Assembly: GCA_020636025.1 (NCBI GenBank) | Contig: JACJYQ010000009.1 | Coordinates: forward strand, 153,898 to 217,897 | DNA length: 64,000 nucleotides | Source of the DNA: Lewinellaceae bacterium | GTDB taxonomy: Bacteria; Bacteroidota; Bacteroidia; Chitinophagales; Saprospiraceae | Reading direction: 5' to 3' | In this document: in pieces, positions 33,622 through 41,667 of the stretch | How positions within the stretch are numbered: position 1 is the stretch's first letter | Layout: every line of letters starts with the position of its first letter | Notes under the pieces: generated by a model | What the model saw: only the letters and a program-made list of their open reading frames with translations | Told to the model about the DNA's origin: nothing | The model's database searches: none | Made by a program: the position numbers and the translations under genes

Positions 33622-35808
33622 TTACTCCTGGATCATGAACTGTTGCGGAGCTGATCCATTACAATCCTGGATGTCCACATTCGACCGCTTGCCGTACACG
33701 CCGTCGGTATTGTACTCGATCTGCATGCACTTGCCCGGATTGACCACCGAGCGGATCGATCGATTCATACCATCATAGATCCATTTTTGGGCGTTGGAGT
33801 CGTTGCAGTTGTACAACTGGATGTTGTTGCCGTTAGAGGTATTACTCTGGCTGAGGTCAATGCATAGGTTTTGATGATCGCGCATCTTGATGGCCCAACC
33901 ATCGAAGTACCATTGTTCAGCCGTGTTGATATTGTCTTTGGTCCAAAGTTGGATGTTGGAACCAGATTCAGCGCCGGTGTGGGAGTGCACCGCAAAATTG
34001 GGAGCCAGGACCGGGACAATGTGTTTCATGTTTGACGCATTGCTCACCGTGGTAGCCCCATCGATCGTCCACTTCATGTTGTTACTCGAATAGTTGCAAT
34101 CCCACAATTGGAGGTTGACATTGTTGGTCGAAGCGCTACCGTTGGTAGCATCAAAGCATTTGCCCGAATTCACCGACGAGTGGATTGTTTTGAAGAGGCC
34201 GTTGTACACCCAGTGCTGGTTATCGTTGCCACCCGTACAATCCCACAGTTGGATGTTAGCGCCGTTACTGGTATTTCCACTACTAAGATCCAGGCATTTA
34301 TTGAAATCTAATGCGGAGTGGATCGTGCGTTCTGTTGGGTGAAAGAACCACTTTTGCGCGTTGCTGCCATTGCAGTCCCACGATTGGATGTTGTTGCCGT
34401 TGCTGGTTCCGCTGCCATTGTCGTCAATGCATTTCCTGGTGTTGTAAGCAAATTTGATCTGTTTGTAGGTAGCCTCATTGCTGAACTGATACAGGATGAA
34501 ACCATCTTCAGTACCCATGGTAGGATCGTTCTTGATCATCACGATGTTCGTGATCGCCATTTGCTCGGTATTCAGGTAACTGCCGCCACCTCCGCCGGCA
34601 TGATAGCCGGTACCATTGCCGCCACCGGAATAACCACCACCGCCGCCGCCGGCAATATCTCCCTCACCGCCTGGGCCAAATCCAAATGGCATATTGTCCG
34701 ACTCCCAACCAAAATCCTTATCATAATAACTATAATCGTTATTAGCTTGTCCCGGCAATATATTTGGATTTTTATCTCCCCCCTCCCACATACACTGCCA
34801 ATCAAACGTTCCATAACCGTTAGTACCGCCCAATGGCGACCCTCCGTTCATGCCATTCGTCCCACCAGCACCGCCATTGTTGCCGCCACCTTTTCCACCA
34901 TCCCTGCCCGTTTCAGCAGACCTTCCGTCCTCCGCGCCACTACAACAATATGAATAAGCGCCACCGCCGCCCCCGGCCACTTGTAGTAAGTGCCAATTAC
35001 TTCCACCATACCGCTTTATCAAGACTCCAGTCCCACCACCGCCGCTACAACCGGACGTAGTTCCGCCCGTCCGCGTGACCCCTCTTGAACCGACAAAAAC
35101 CCGGATGAAGGACCCCGGGGGGAGCTGATCAGCCCCGTTTCCGATCTCATAGGTGCCTATGATCGTTGCTCCAGAACCTCCTTTCGCGGTAACGCCGCCG
35201 GGGACATCCTTTTTCCCTCCATCACCACCTTCCGTGTAGATGGTAAGATAATTGTAGCCGCTGTTCCAGGGCACCATGAAGTCTTCCGGCAGGCCGGTGT
35301 TGCCAATCCGATGCCATCCACCCCCCGTTTCCAGGGAGTTGATGGTCGTGCCGGATTCCCAGATGGTTTGGTCGGTACTGCTGACCAGTACCAGGTTGCG
35401 GTCCGACTGCAACCAGAGTTTGTTGCCGCCAATCGTGCCGGCACTCCAGACCACGGTATTGTTTTGGTTTTTGATCAAGAGCTTGCCATCTCCTTCCTGA
35501 AAGTACAAAGTGGCTCCGGTTCCTCCTGTGTTCGAGCTCCACAGGATTTCCCGGTCGTAAAAGCGAAGGGTAAGATTGCCATCCTCTTCCCAGGTTAGCT
35601 TGACTTTCTGATTTTCCAACAGCACACCGTGCAGGCTGGTAGGGAGTATGCCTGTTGTTTGGCTGGAACCGGGAATCGGCAGTTGCCCTTTCAGCAAGGA
35701 AACAGGCGATGTGGCCATTACCTCAGGCAAATAAAGGCCGAAAAACAGCATGATTATACAGCTCATCAGGAGCCGGGATTTAAGATCAATGAATTGCTTT
35801 TTCATCAC
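33622..35808 (-). CDS. Bulb-type lectin / glycine-rich / double ricin-B protein 9
   Basis: Protein of 728 aa, the largest of the array. The signal peptide ends near VMATSP. Residues about 55-155 are a bulb-type (GNA-like, mannose-binding) lectin domain: VKLTWEEDGNLTLRF, ILWSSNT, YFQEGDGKLLI, VVWSAGT, LWLQSDRNLVLV, TIWESGT; the QxDxNxVxY sites are only partly conserved, so mannose binding is uncertain. A glycine-rich region follows at about 185-440 (YTEGGDGGKKD, GGSGATIIGTYEIGNGADQL, LQVAGGGGGAYSYCC, GFGPGGEGDIAGGG, YSGGGNGTGYHAGGGGGSYL), then two ricin-B trefoils at about 452-728 (RKCIDDNGSGTSNGNNIQ; AQKW, NQHW, NMKW, AEQW, AQKW, PQQF). Three carbohydrate-binding folds in one chain. Own promoter module and terminator. 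Confidence 0.9.
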   Translation of the reverse strand: MMKKQFIDLKSRLLMSCIIMLFFGLYLPEVMATSPVSLLKGQLPIPGSSQTTGILPTSLHGVLLENQKVKLTWEEDGNLTLRFYDREILWSSNTGGTGATLYFQEGDGKLLIKNQNNTVVWSAGTIGGNKLWLQSDRNLVLVSSTDQTIWESGTTINSLETGGGWHRIGNTGLPEDFMVPWNSGYNYLTIYTEGGDGGKKDVPGGVTAKGGSGATIIGTYEIGNGADQLPPGSFIRVFVGSRGVTRTGGTTSGCSGGGGTGVLIKRYGGSNWHLLQVAGGGGGAYSYCCSGAEDGRSAETGRDGGKGGGNNGGAGGTNGMNGGSPLGGTNGYGTFDWQCMWEGGDKNPNILPGQANNDYSYYDKDFGWESDNMPFGFGPGGEGDIAGGGGGGYSGGGNGTGYHAGGGGGSYLNTEQMAITNIVMIKNDPTMGTEDGFILYQFSNEATYKQIKFAYNTRKCIDDNGSGTSNGNNIQSWDCNGSNAQKWFFHPTERTIHSALDFNKCLDLSSGNTSNGANIQLWDCTGGNDNQHWVYNGLFKTIHSSVNSGKCFDATNGSASTNNVNLQLWDCNYSSNNMKWTIDGATTVSNASNMKHIVPVLAPNFAVHSHTGAESGSNIQLWTKDNINTAEQWYFDGWAIKMRDHQNLCIDLSQSNTSNGNNIQLYNCNDSNAQKWIYDGMNRSIRSVVNPGKCMQIEYNTDGVYGKRSNVDIQDCNGSAPQQFMIQE

Positions 35809-35848
35809 TTTTGATTTTTACATGTATTTATTAGAAAACTTATGAGGA

Positions 35849-35911
35849 CAAAGTTGCCTCAATATGACTTTATGCACTCGCACCATTGTTTCGATTTCTT
35901 GGACTATTGTC
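35849..35911 (-). promoter_or_regulatory. Tandem operator + -7 promoter module (lectin 9)
   Basis: Minus strand: GACAATAGTCC at 35911-35901, AACAATGGTGC at 35890-35880 (21-bp period), CAACTTTG with TTTG at 35852-35849, spacing 38. Confidence 0.85.
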
Positions 35912-35932
35912 CAAAAAAATGCTTGCATAAAA

Positions 35933-35970
35933 AATGCTCCGGCATGGGTTTCAACCCATGCCGGAGCATT
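35933..35970 (-). terminator. Terminator of lectin gene 10
   Basis: Perfect 16-bp stem AATGCTCCGGCATGGG (35933-35948) with CCCATGCCGGAGCATT (35955-35970); minus-strand exit TTTTATGCAAGC. Confidence 0.85.
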
Positions 35971-35997
35971 AGAAAAACAATAAGAAAAATGTGCAGT

Positions 35998-37842
35998 TTA
36001 TTCCTGTATCAGGAACTGCTGTGCCTCTGATCCGTTGCAATCCTGGATATCAATATTCGACCGCTTACCATATGCGCTATCTGCGTTGAGTTCGATCTGC
36101 ATGCACTTGCCCGGGTTGATCACCGAGCGGATCGAACGATTCATCCCGTCGTAGAGCCATTTTTGGGCGTTGGTATCGTTACAGCCCCACAACTGGATGT
36201 TGTTGCCGTTGTCGGTGTTGCTGTCGTGCAGGTCAATGCATAATTCCTGGTGATCGCGCATTTTGATGGCCCAGCCGTCGAAATACCAGTTTTCGGAGGA
36301 CAGGGATGCATCCTTGGTCCATAGCTGGATGTTGGAGCCCCATACATTTCCAAGGGCGGAGGCCACCGCAACGCTTGGCGCCAAAACCGGGATGATGTGC
36401 TTCACATTCGCCGGATTGCTCACCGTCGTAGCGCCATCGATTACCCACTTTTGGTTGTTATTTGAATATTGACATTCCCACAACTGGATGTTCACATTCG
36501 AGTTGGGATAAGCACTACCGTTTGCCGCATCCAAGCATTTGCCTGAATTCACCGACGAGTGGATCGTTTTGAAGAGGCCATTGTACACCCAGTGTTGGTT
36601 ATCGTTGTCATTCGTACAATCCCACAGCTGGATGTTGGTGCCATTACTGGTATTCCCACCACTAAGATCCAGGCATTTGCCAAAATCTAACCCGGAGTGG
36701 ATGGTGCGATCTGTAGGGTGGAAGTACCACAATTGGTTGTAATTGCCGGTGCAAGAATAGGTTTGAATATTATTGCCGTTGCTGGTTTCACTTCCGTAGT
36801 CATCAATGCATTTATTGGTATTATAGGCAAATTTGATAGCCCTAATCTCAGGAGCATCACTTGTGAGCTGAAAGACAACATAGCCGTCCATAGGAGAATT
36901 TGTAGTAGACAATATGCTGAACTGACTAAAAAACAACCACAAACTATTCATGTAGCTGCCGCCGCCACCCGCGCCTTTAACCGAAGATCCACAGCCACCA
37001 CCGGAATAACCACCACCGCCACCGCCCATGGCGCCTGATTCCTGACCGAAGCCACAGCCAAAATATTTACCACTCGAGGTAGTTGCACCTCCTCCTTCCG
37101 GATCCCCGGTAGTATATTTGCCCCAGGAGCCTTTCGGCTCCCCGTTTTCCGTGGAGCTGTTCAACCCACCTCCGCCACCATTGGCATCGCTTCCGTTTGT
37201 TCCGCCTTTTGTGGCCCCTTTTACACCTGAAGTTGTCGTGGATGCCGATTGGCCTTCTTGTTGGGCCAAACAGCAGTCTGAATAAGCACCTCCGCCACCA
37301 CCTGCAACAGCAATTGTTTGCCAGGAGCCTTCATCAGGTTTTTTAATAAAGATGCCTGTTCCACCGCCGCCGGCAGCACATTCCAAATATACTGTGTTAT
37401 GAATATCGCCACTTTTACCGATAATCATCCGAACAGTTGACCCTGGTGGCACTTCATTTGCAGCAGTTCCAATTTTTAGATAACCTTTGATCAAGGCTCC
37501 GCCGCCACCTTTGGTTTTAAATGGGGTAACCAGTGCGGTGTTTATCCTGCTTCCACCGTCAGCGCCCCTCACTTCAATTCGCAGGTGGTCATAATTGACA
37601 TTACCCGGAACAACCAGATCTACATACGATCCGGTATAGGAGACAAAAAAGTCTTTATCATTATTCTGCATTGTAAGTGAGCGTCCACCATTTTTAGCAT
37701 CTGATACAGCTGCGACTCCGTATTGCTGTTCCATAACGTGCCAGTAATCCCATTGTGCATTTAGCAGGGCAGGTACGAAAAGAGCAATCATGATCAAAAG
37801 CAAAAAGGTTTGGATCTTGCTTGGCTTTTTATACTTTTTCAT
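35998..37842 (-). CDS. Secreted glycine-rich / double ricin-B lectin protein 10
   Basis: Protein of 614 aa. Signal peptide at about 1-30 (MKKYKKPSKIQTFLLLIMIA ... LLNAQ). The lead-in and glycine-rich half (DYWHVMEQQYGVAAVSDAKN, VRGADGGSRINTALVTPFKT, VAGGGGGAYSDCC, GCGFGQESGAMGGGGGGYSG) are close to lectins 7 and 8, but the ricin-B half (about 335-614: NKCIDDYGSETSNGNNIQ; NQLW, NQHW, NQKW, SENW, AQKW, AQQF) is more like lectins 1, 2 and 9, so the gene is a mosaic. In the fourth repeat the usual VHSHTGAESGSNIQLW is replaced by VASALGNVWGSNIQLW. First gene of the array; promoter module at 37889-37951. Confidence 0.9.
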   Translation of the reverse strand: MKKYKKPSKIQTFLLLIMIALFVPALLNAQWDYWHVMEQQYGVAAVSDAKNGGRSLTMQNNDKDFFVSYTGSYVDLVVPGNVNYDHLRIEVRGADGGSRINTALVTPFKTKGGGGALIKGYLKIGTAANEVPPGSTVRMIIGKSGDIHNTVYLECAAGGGGTGIFIKKPDEGSWQTIAVAGGGGGAYSDCCLAQQEGQSASTTTSGVKGATKGGTNGSDANGGGGGLNSSTENGEPKGSWGKYTTGDPEGGGATTSSGKYFGCGFGQESGAMGGGGGGYSGGGCGSSVKGAGGGGSYMNSLWLFFSQFSILSTTNSPMDGYVVFQLTSDAPEIRAIKFAYNTNKCIDDYGSETSNGNNIQTYSCTGNYNQLWYFHPTDRTIHSGLDFGKCLDLSGGNTSNGTNIQLWDCTNDNDNQHWVYNGLFKTIHSSVNSGKCLDAANGSAYPNSNVNIQLWECQYSNNNQKWVIDGATTVSNPANVKHIIPVLAPSVAVASALGNVWGSNIQLWTKDASLSSENWYFDGWAIKMRDHQELCIDLHDSNTDNGNNIQLWGCNDTNAQKWLYDGMNRSIRSVINPGKCMQIELNADSAYGKRSNIDIQDCNGSEAQQFLIQE

Positions 37843-37888
37843 TTTTTAATTTTTATGAATTAATTGACATTTTATTTCCTTACCAATA

Positions 37889-37951
37889 CAAAGGTGCCAG
37901 CTTTAACTAAGGAAGCACCGGACTAATGTTCTGAATTCTTGGACTATTGTT
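37889..37951 (-). promoter_or_regulatory. Tandem operator + -7 promoter module (lectin 10)
   Basis: Minus strand: AACAATAGTCC at 37951-37941, AACATTAGTCC at 37930-37920 (21-bp period), CACCTTTG with TTTG at 37892-37889, spacing 38. Lies in the 565-bp gap 37843-38407, which otherwise holds only repeats. Confidence 0.85.
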
Positions 37952-38070
37952 TAGGCTGTAACGAGAATAAACAAAACATGAGTTATCCCGGGTTATGGAG
38001 CAATTCAGGAATCGGGATTTTTATTGCCGTAGGTGGCAATAGGAAGTAATGTTGGTGATCAAGCATAGAG

Positions 38071-38217
38071 GCGCGGAGCGCCGAAACGTCTGTAGCTTGA
38101 AAATTGGATAAAAGCAACAAGGTGCAGCGCACCGAAACAAGGGTTTTCGTTTCGGTGCGCTGCACCTTGTTATAATAAATGGCGTTGAATTCTAAAGACA
38201 TTTCGGTGCTCCGCACC
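38071..38217. repeat. Four-palindrome repeat element (family B), copy 2
   Basis: Four GGTGC-NNN-GCACC-type palindromes with GAAA tails begin at 38071 (variant GCGCGGAGCGCCGAAA), 38121, 38150 and 38201, i.e. spacings 50, 29 and 51 bp. The outer two are inverted relative to each other, as are the inner two, so the whole 147-bp unit is an imperfect dyad. The same architecture recurs at 62163-62310 (spacings 51, 29, 51) and its inner pair at 9991-10036. Confidence 0.8.
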
Positions 38218-38251
38218 TATCGTAAAAGCTCATTTGGCTTCATTTAATATG

Positions 38252-38326
38252 CATAATACCTCACGTTGTGTTGCGCTTGGTAACAACCTGTCCCGATTCC
38301 CTTCGGGAAAGACACAAGCGCGGCGG
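38252..38326. repeat. Dispersed repeat C, copy 1
   Basis: CATAATACCTCACGTTGTGT, TTGCGCTTGG and AAAGACACAAGCGCGGCG are shared in inverted orientation with 44686-44750. No ORF is supported here. Between the shared blocks this copy carries a small TTCCC-TTC-GGGAA hairpin. Confidence 0.55.
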
Positions 38327-38330
38327 GAAA

Positions 38331-38365
38331 ATGCTTCGGCACGATGCAAAACCGTATCGAAGTAT
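38331..38365 (-). terminator. Possible terminator of the transporter operon
   Basis: ATGCTTCGGCACG (38331-38343) pairs imperfectly with CGTATCGAAGTAT (38353-38365); minus-strand exit TTTTCCC. It lies 43 bp after the DUF3472 gene stop. Confidence 0.45.
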
Positions 38366-38407
38366 TTTGGCTATTTTATTCTTCAGAACAACCGCTGCTT
38401 CAAGCGT

Positions 38408-39796
38408 TCATTTCTTTACAAACCGCCAGGTTTTATCGGATGTCCCATCGTGAATTTTCAATACATACAAGCCACCAGGCGCATTGATTGGAATGGCCAT
38501 CGACTTTGCATATGTGATCTTTCTTTGACTGATCAATCGGCCTTTCATGTCGAGTATCTCAACTTGCGCATGCTGAACGATTTCCTCAAACATAAGGTTC
38601 AAGGTGTCTGTCACAGGGTTTGGAAACAACGAGATGCCTCTAGCTCGATGCAATTGATCCGTACCTGACATGCTCCCTTTTACAAACGGGGTGATGATGG
38701 CTGCTGATTCCTGATCAAAAATATCTCTGATGTAAAATTGTACAAAGTACTGCTGATTGTCTGTCAGGTTGCTGATGTCTACCGTTGCCTCCCTGAAATG
38801 TGGCTTAATTTGATCAAGGGTGACAAGCGGAGTCCCTGATAGCTGGATGTTATCATATATGCGAAGATGATACGAATACTGAGGGGACAGCGAATCCACA
38901 ACACCCCAACTGATTGTCAGGATATCGTTTTCTGCATCCAAAAGGAGATTTTCTATTGCCCCTGCAGGAAAACCCGGCTCGGTGGCAGTAATGGGCAGAG
39001 AGAGCAAGACATCATCTTCGTTGGTAACAGGCATGGTTGTACCGCCACTGGTCATAAAGTAATACGCATTGTCAATCACCCCGCCATCGTAGTTTTCGAT
39101 GTAGTTGGTGGTTCCGGCATCGGGGTACACCCGGTCGAAATAACTCTTGTCAAAAGCATGCCAACTGTTATCTGAAGTTTTGCGCTTCCACCCGTTTTGA
39201 TGATGGACTGTCCTTGCTTCCTGGCCATTGCCGAGCCAGTCTTCAATAAAGGAACTGGTGCGGGTATTGAACTTCAGATCCGGAACCGGGTATTTCATGG
39301 TGACCAGATGATGCCAGATCCTGTTGTACTGGTCGAACACCCAGTAACCGAAATACGTGACCTGTTGATCAGTACTCCAGGCCCGGGAAACCAGGGAATA
39401 CCATTGGTTAGCCTCCCAGCCGATGCCAAAGTTCAGTGACCTCAAGCCGGTTCCTTCTCCACCGAAATTGGCAAGTTCTGTATCGGGATGGGCGTAATCG
39501 GCTGTTATGGTATCGTTTGAGGTGATCGGATCCCAAAGAGAAAAGATAAAATTTCTTCCTGCCGGATGTTCCTGCATACCGCAATACCCGCCGGCATCCT
39601 GCCCTCCGTTCCACAACAATCCGCAGTAATAGGTGTAGAGTGGGGAAGGGGAGGCGACTCTCAAGGTATTGATGATGACATCGCCGGGTTCATCGTCCTG
39701 ATAGTTCAGATACAGTGATGGCGCCCGGTTCTGGGCTGACAATATTGATGCTGTTAAAAGCAATGCGAGCAAAATGATGCTTGATTTGGATTTCAT
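38408..39796 (-). CDS. DUF3472 secreted protein with T9SS sorting tail
   Basis: Protein of 462 aa. Signal peptide MKSKSSIILLALLLTASILS ending near AQ. Residues about 25-260 match the DUF3472 pattern: SLYLNYQ, YYCGLLWNGGQDAGGYCGMQ, FIFSLWDP, FGGEGTGLRS, QWYSLVSRAW, TYFGYWVFDQ, SSFIEDWLGNG. An Ig/FnIII-like linker follows (about 285-375: ILTISWGVVDSLSPQYSYHL). The last 80 residues are a type IX secretion sorting domain (GISLFPNPVTDTLNL ... APGGLYVLKI ... KTWRFVKK). DUF3472 proteins are thought to act on or bind glycans, without a firm function. It starts 3 bp after the methyltransferase stop, as last gene of the MFS/AEC/methyltransferase operon. Confidence 0.88.
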   Translation of the reverse strand: MKSKSSIILLALLLTASILSAQNRAPSLYLNYQDDEPGDVIINTLRVASPSPLYTYYCGLLWNGGQDAGGYCGMQEHPAGRNFIFSLWDPITSNDTITADYAHPDTELANFGGEGTGLRSLNFGIGWEANQWYSLVSRAWSTDQQVTYFGYWVFDQYNRIWHHLVTMKYPVPDLKFNTRTSSFIEDWLGNGQEARTVHHQNGWKRKTSDNSWHAFDKSYFDRVYPDAGTTNYIENYDGGVIDNAYYFMTSGGTTMPVTNEDDVLLSLPITATEPGFPAGAIENLLLDAENDILTISWGVVDSLSPQYSYHLRIYDNIQLSGTPLVTLDQIKPHFREATVDISNLTDNQQYFVQFYIRDIFDQESAAIITPFVKGSMSGTDQLHRARGISLFPNPVTDTLNLMFEEIVQHAQVEILDMKGRLISQRKITYAKSMAIPINAPGGLYVLKIHDGTSDKTWRFVKK

Positions 39797-39799
39797 AAT

Positions 39800-40615
39800 T
39801 TATTGTTTTGGTTTAACTGCGGTAACTTGCACGATTCTTGGCAGGCTCATCAGTGTATTTTCATTTTCTCTGAATTGTTTAAGGGAAGAAAAGATATTTT
39901 CTATCTCTTCTTTTTTAGCAATTTGGTCCTTCGTCAATGCTTCTGAAATTCCCGTCATGGTCAATTCGGCCATCAGTTTGCCTTCTCCTTTCGAATGTAC
40001 GGGTTGTTCAATTTGTACTGTAATACCATGAAAACCGGCTTCCTTCAGCATTTGCGGTAAGCGTTGACCGATATTGGCATCAGCCCCCCTTTTATTGAGC
40101 AACTGCTGGTAGAGATTTACATAGGATTGAAACTCGTTATTCTCCGGAAAGCAAAAATGTCCAGAAAAGTCGGTGTCCTCGATCAGGACCCGGCCGCCGG
40201 GCACAAGGCCTTGATAAATGCTCTTAAGCAATTGCCTGGCGTAATGGAGGTGTGAAAGCAGAAATCTTGCGTATATCAAATTGTAGTTGGATTTTTCCTG
40301 GAATTCGCCGACGTCCAGACGACAGAAAGACACGTTCCCGATGTTATGCTCCTCAGCAACACGCTTTGCGTAAGCAATATTTTGCTGATCCAGATCAAAT
40401 CCATAGGCATGGCCCCGGCCTTCAACCCGGCTGGCCATGTTTAGGGTTACGCTTCCGTTTCCACAACCCAAATCCAGGCATCTCCCTCTAATAGCTCCCT
40501 GATTGTCATCAAGAAACCTGTTTGTAAAGGGAGCAACCGTTCTGGACAGCACCTCTAGTCGGTCAATGCCTTGCAAACCTCCAAAAATTGAATAATCGCC
40601 CATATCTTTTTTCAT
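39800..40615 (-). CDS. Class I SAM-dependent methyltransferase
   Basis: Cytosolic protein of 271 aa. SAM-binding motif I is intact (CLDLGCGNGSVTLNMA, about residues 47-62), motif II acidic residue in AYGFDLDQQNIAYAKR, then VSFCRLDVGEF and a motif IV-like LIYARFLLSHLHYARQLL, and GLVPGGRVLIEDTDF, the usual order of a Methyltransf_25-type domain. The C-terminal helices end FRENENTLMSLPRIVQVTA, similar to the end of the second methyltransferase at 62639-63448, so the two are paralogues. Substrate unknown. It lies in an operon between an AEC permease (32 bp upstream) and a DUF3472 protein (3 bp downstream). Confidence 0.9.
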   Translation of the reverse strand: MKKDMGDYSIFGGLQGIDRLEVLSRTVAPFTNRFLDDNQGAIRGRCLDLGCGNGSVTLNMASRVEGRGHAYGFDLDQQNIAYAKRVAEEHNIGNVSFCRLDVGEFQEKSNYNLIYARFLLSHLHYARQLLKSIYQGLVPGGRVLIEDTDFSGHFCFPENNEFQSYVNLYQQLLNKRGADANIGQRLPQMLKEAGFHGITVQIEQPVHSKGEGKLMAELTMTGISEALTKDQIAKKEEIENIFSSLKQFRENENTLMSLPRIVQVTAVKPKQ

Positions 40616-40647
40616 TAAGTTGTTTTTAGATGACTTTTACAGTAAGC

Positions 40648-41601
40648 TTATCCAAGAATCAAGATGACCAGCAGTACAGTTCCCAAACTTAATAGACTGG
40701 ATCCGGCGATGATTGTAGACAGCGTACTGGTGTCGCCTCCGTACCGTTGCAGAAGGATTACATTTATAAATGCAGGGGGCATTCCTGCCATGATGATCAA
40801 ATCATCGCGCCAAAACTCCGGCAAGCCGATGATCAGCGCGATGGTTCCTGCCAGAAGTGGAGCAAGTAATAGCTTCAAAAATACCACCACACCAAAAGGT
40901 TTTACAAACTGACTGAATCTGGGTTTCTGAATGTTCAGGCTGATGATCAGCACCGAAACCGGAACTACCAGATTTGCCAGGATATGTCCGGCATGAAACA
41001 GAGGTTTCATAAGGGGATGTTGATTGCCAGGTAACTCAAACCAGGCCCACAGCAAGCTGATGACCAATGAAATGCAAATGGGTGTTCTGGTAAATGCCAA
41101 CAAGGATTTCCCGGCGCTTTGGAAAGAGAATTTTCCTGAAACGAAATACATTGCCATAATAGGCCCGAGCGTAAAGATCAGCAACCCGACTCCCAGTTCA
41201 GAAATCAGGACAGCTTCTACTATTGCATCGTGATTGTCAGGAAAAACAACTGAAACCACGGAATACCCGAGGGTCGCGGAGGTTCCAAATGCAGCACATA
41301 AGACTACAGCCCCCATTTGAGTTGTCGTCAGCCCCAATTGTCGGCTTATTATCCACGCAAGTACGACCATACTCAATTCAACCAGGATCATAATACCTGC
41401 GCCGAATAGCCATTTCAGTTCAAATTGTTGGGTTGCCAGATTAACAAATATCATGGCTGGGATGCCCAGATCGAATACAATTCTGGCAAGCCCCCCGGCG
41501 AGGGATTTATCTATCACACCTCTGTGCCTGGCCAGCAGCCCACACAGGGCAATGATGACCAACACCAGAATAGACGATAACATGGTTTGAAAAATGTACA
41601 T
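40648..41601 (-). CDS. AEC-family (auxin efflux carrier-like) permease
   Basis: Inner-membrane protein of 317 aa with about ten hydrophobic segments, the normal size of the Mem_trans/AEC family. Typical features are the N-terminal FQTMLSSILVLVIIALCGLL and GLARIVFDLGIPAMIFVNLA, the central hydrophilic loop, and a C-terminal half with VVPVSVLIISLNI and MAGMPPAFINVILLQRYGGD. Bacterial members export or import small organic acids such as malate; the substrate here cannot be read from sequence. Second gene of the operon started by the MFS gene, 66 bp downstream of it with no promoter module in between. Confidence 0.9.
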   Translation of the reverse strand: MYIFQTMLSSILVLVIIALCGLLARHRGVIDKSLAGGLARIVFDLGIPAMIFVNLATQQFELKWLFGAGIMILVELSMVVLAWIISRQLGLTTTQMGAVVLCAAFGTSATLGYSVVSVVFPDNHDAIVEAVLISELGVGLLIFTLGPIMAMYFVSGKFSFQSAGKSLLAFTRTPICISLVISLLWAWFELPGNQHPLMKPLFHAGHILANLVVPVSVLIISLNIQKPRFSQFVKPFGVVVFLKLLLAPLLAGTIALIIGLPEFWRDDLIIMAGMPPAFINVILLQRYGGDTSTLSTIIAGSSLLSLGTVLLVILILG

Positions 41602-41667
41602 GGCTAAGCATCGTTGATTTTGGACAACTATTGAAATATGGTTGTAGGGGGCCTTATGCTATTCCCT

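Noticed and set aside
16083..37412. Many plus-strand frames of 60-210 codons opposite the lectin genes, often rich in Arg, Pro, Ala or Cys.
   Set aside because: They are antisense to strongly supported minus-strand genes and owe their openness to glycine and QxW codon repetition. They recur at the same place in each paralogue and have no signal or known domain.
15525..37842. T9SS cargo status of the lectin array.
   Set aside because: None of the ten proteins has the C-terminal sorting pattern (PNP ... G.Y.l.i ... k) seen at 13229-14806 and 38408-39796; all end within the last ricin-B repeat.
38071..38217. CRISPR array.
   Set aside because: The units are palindromes of 16-17 bp in alternating orientation with uneven spacing, only four of them, and no cas gene is nearby.
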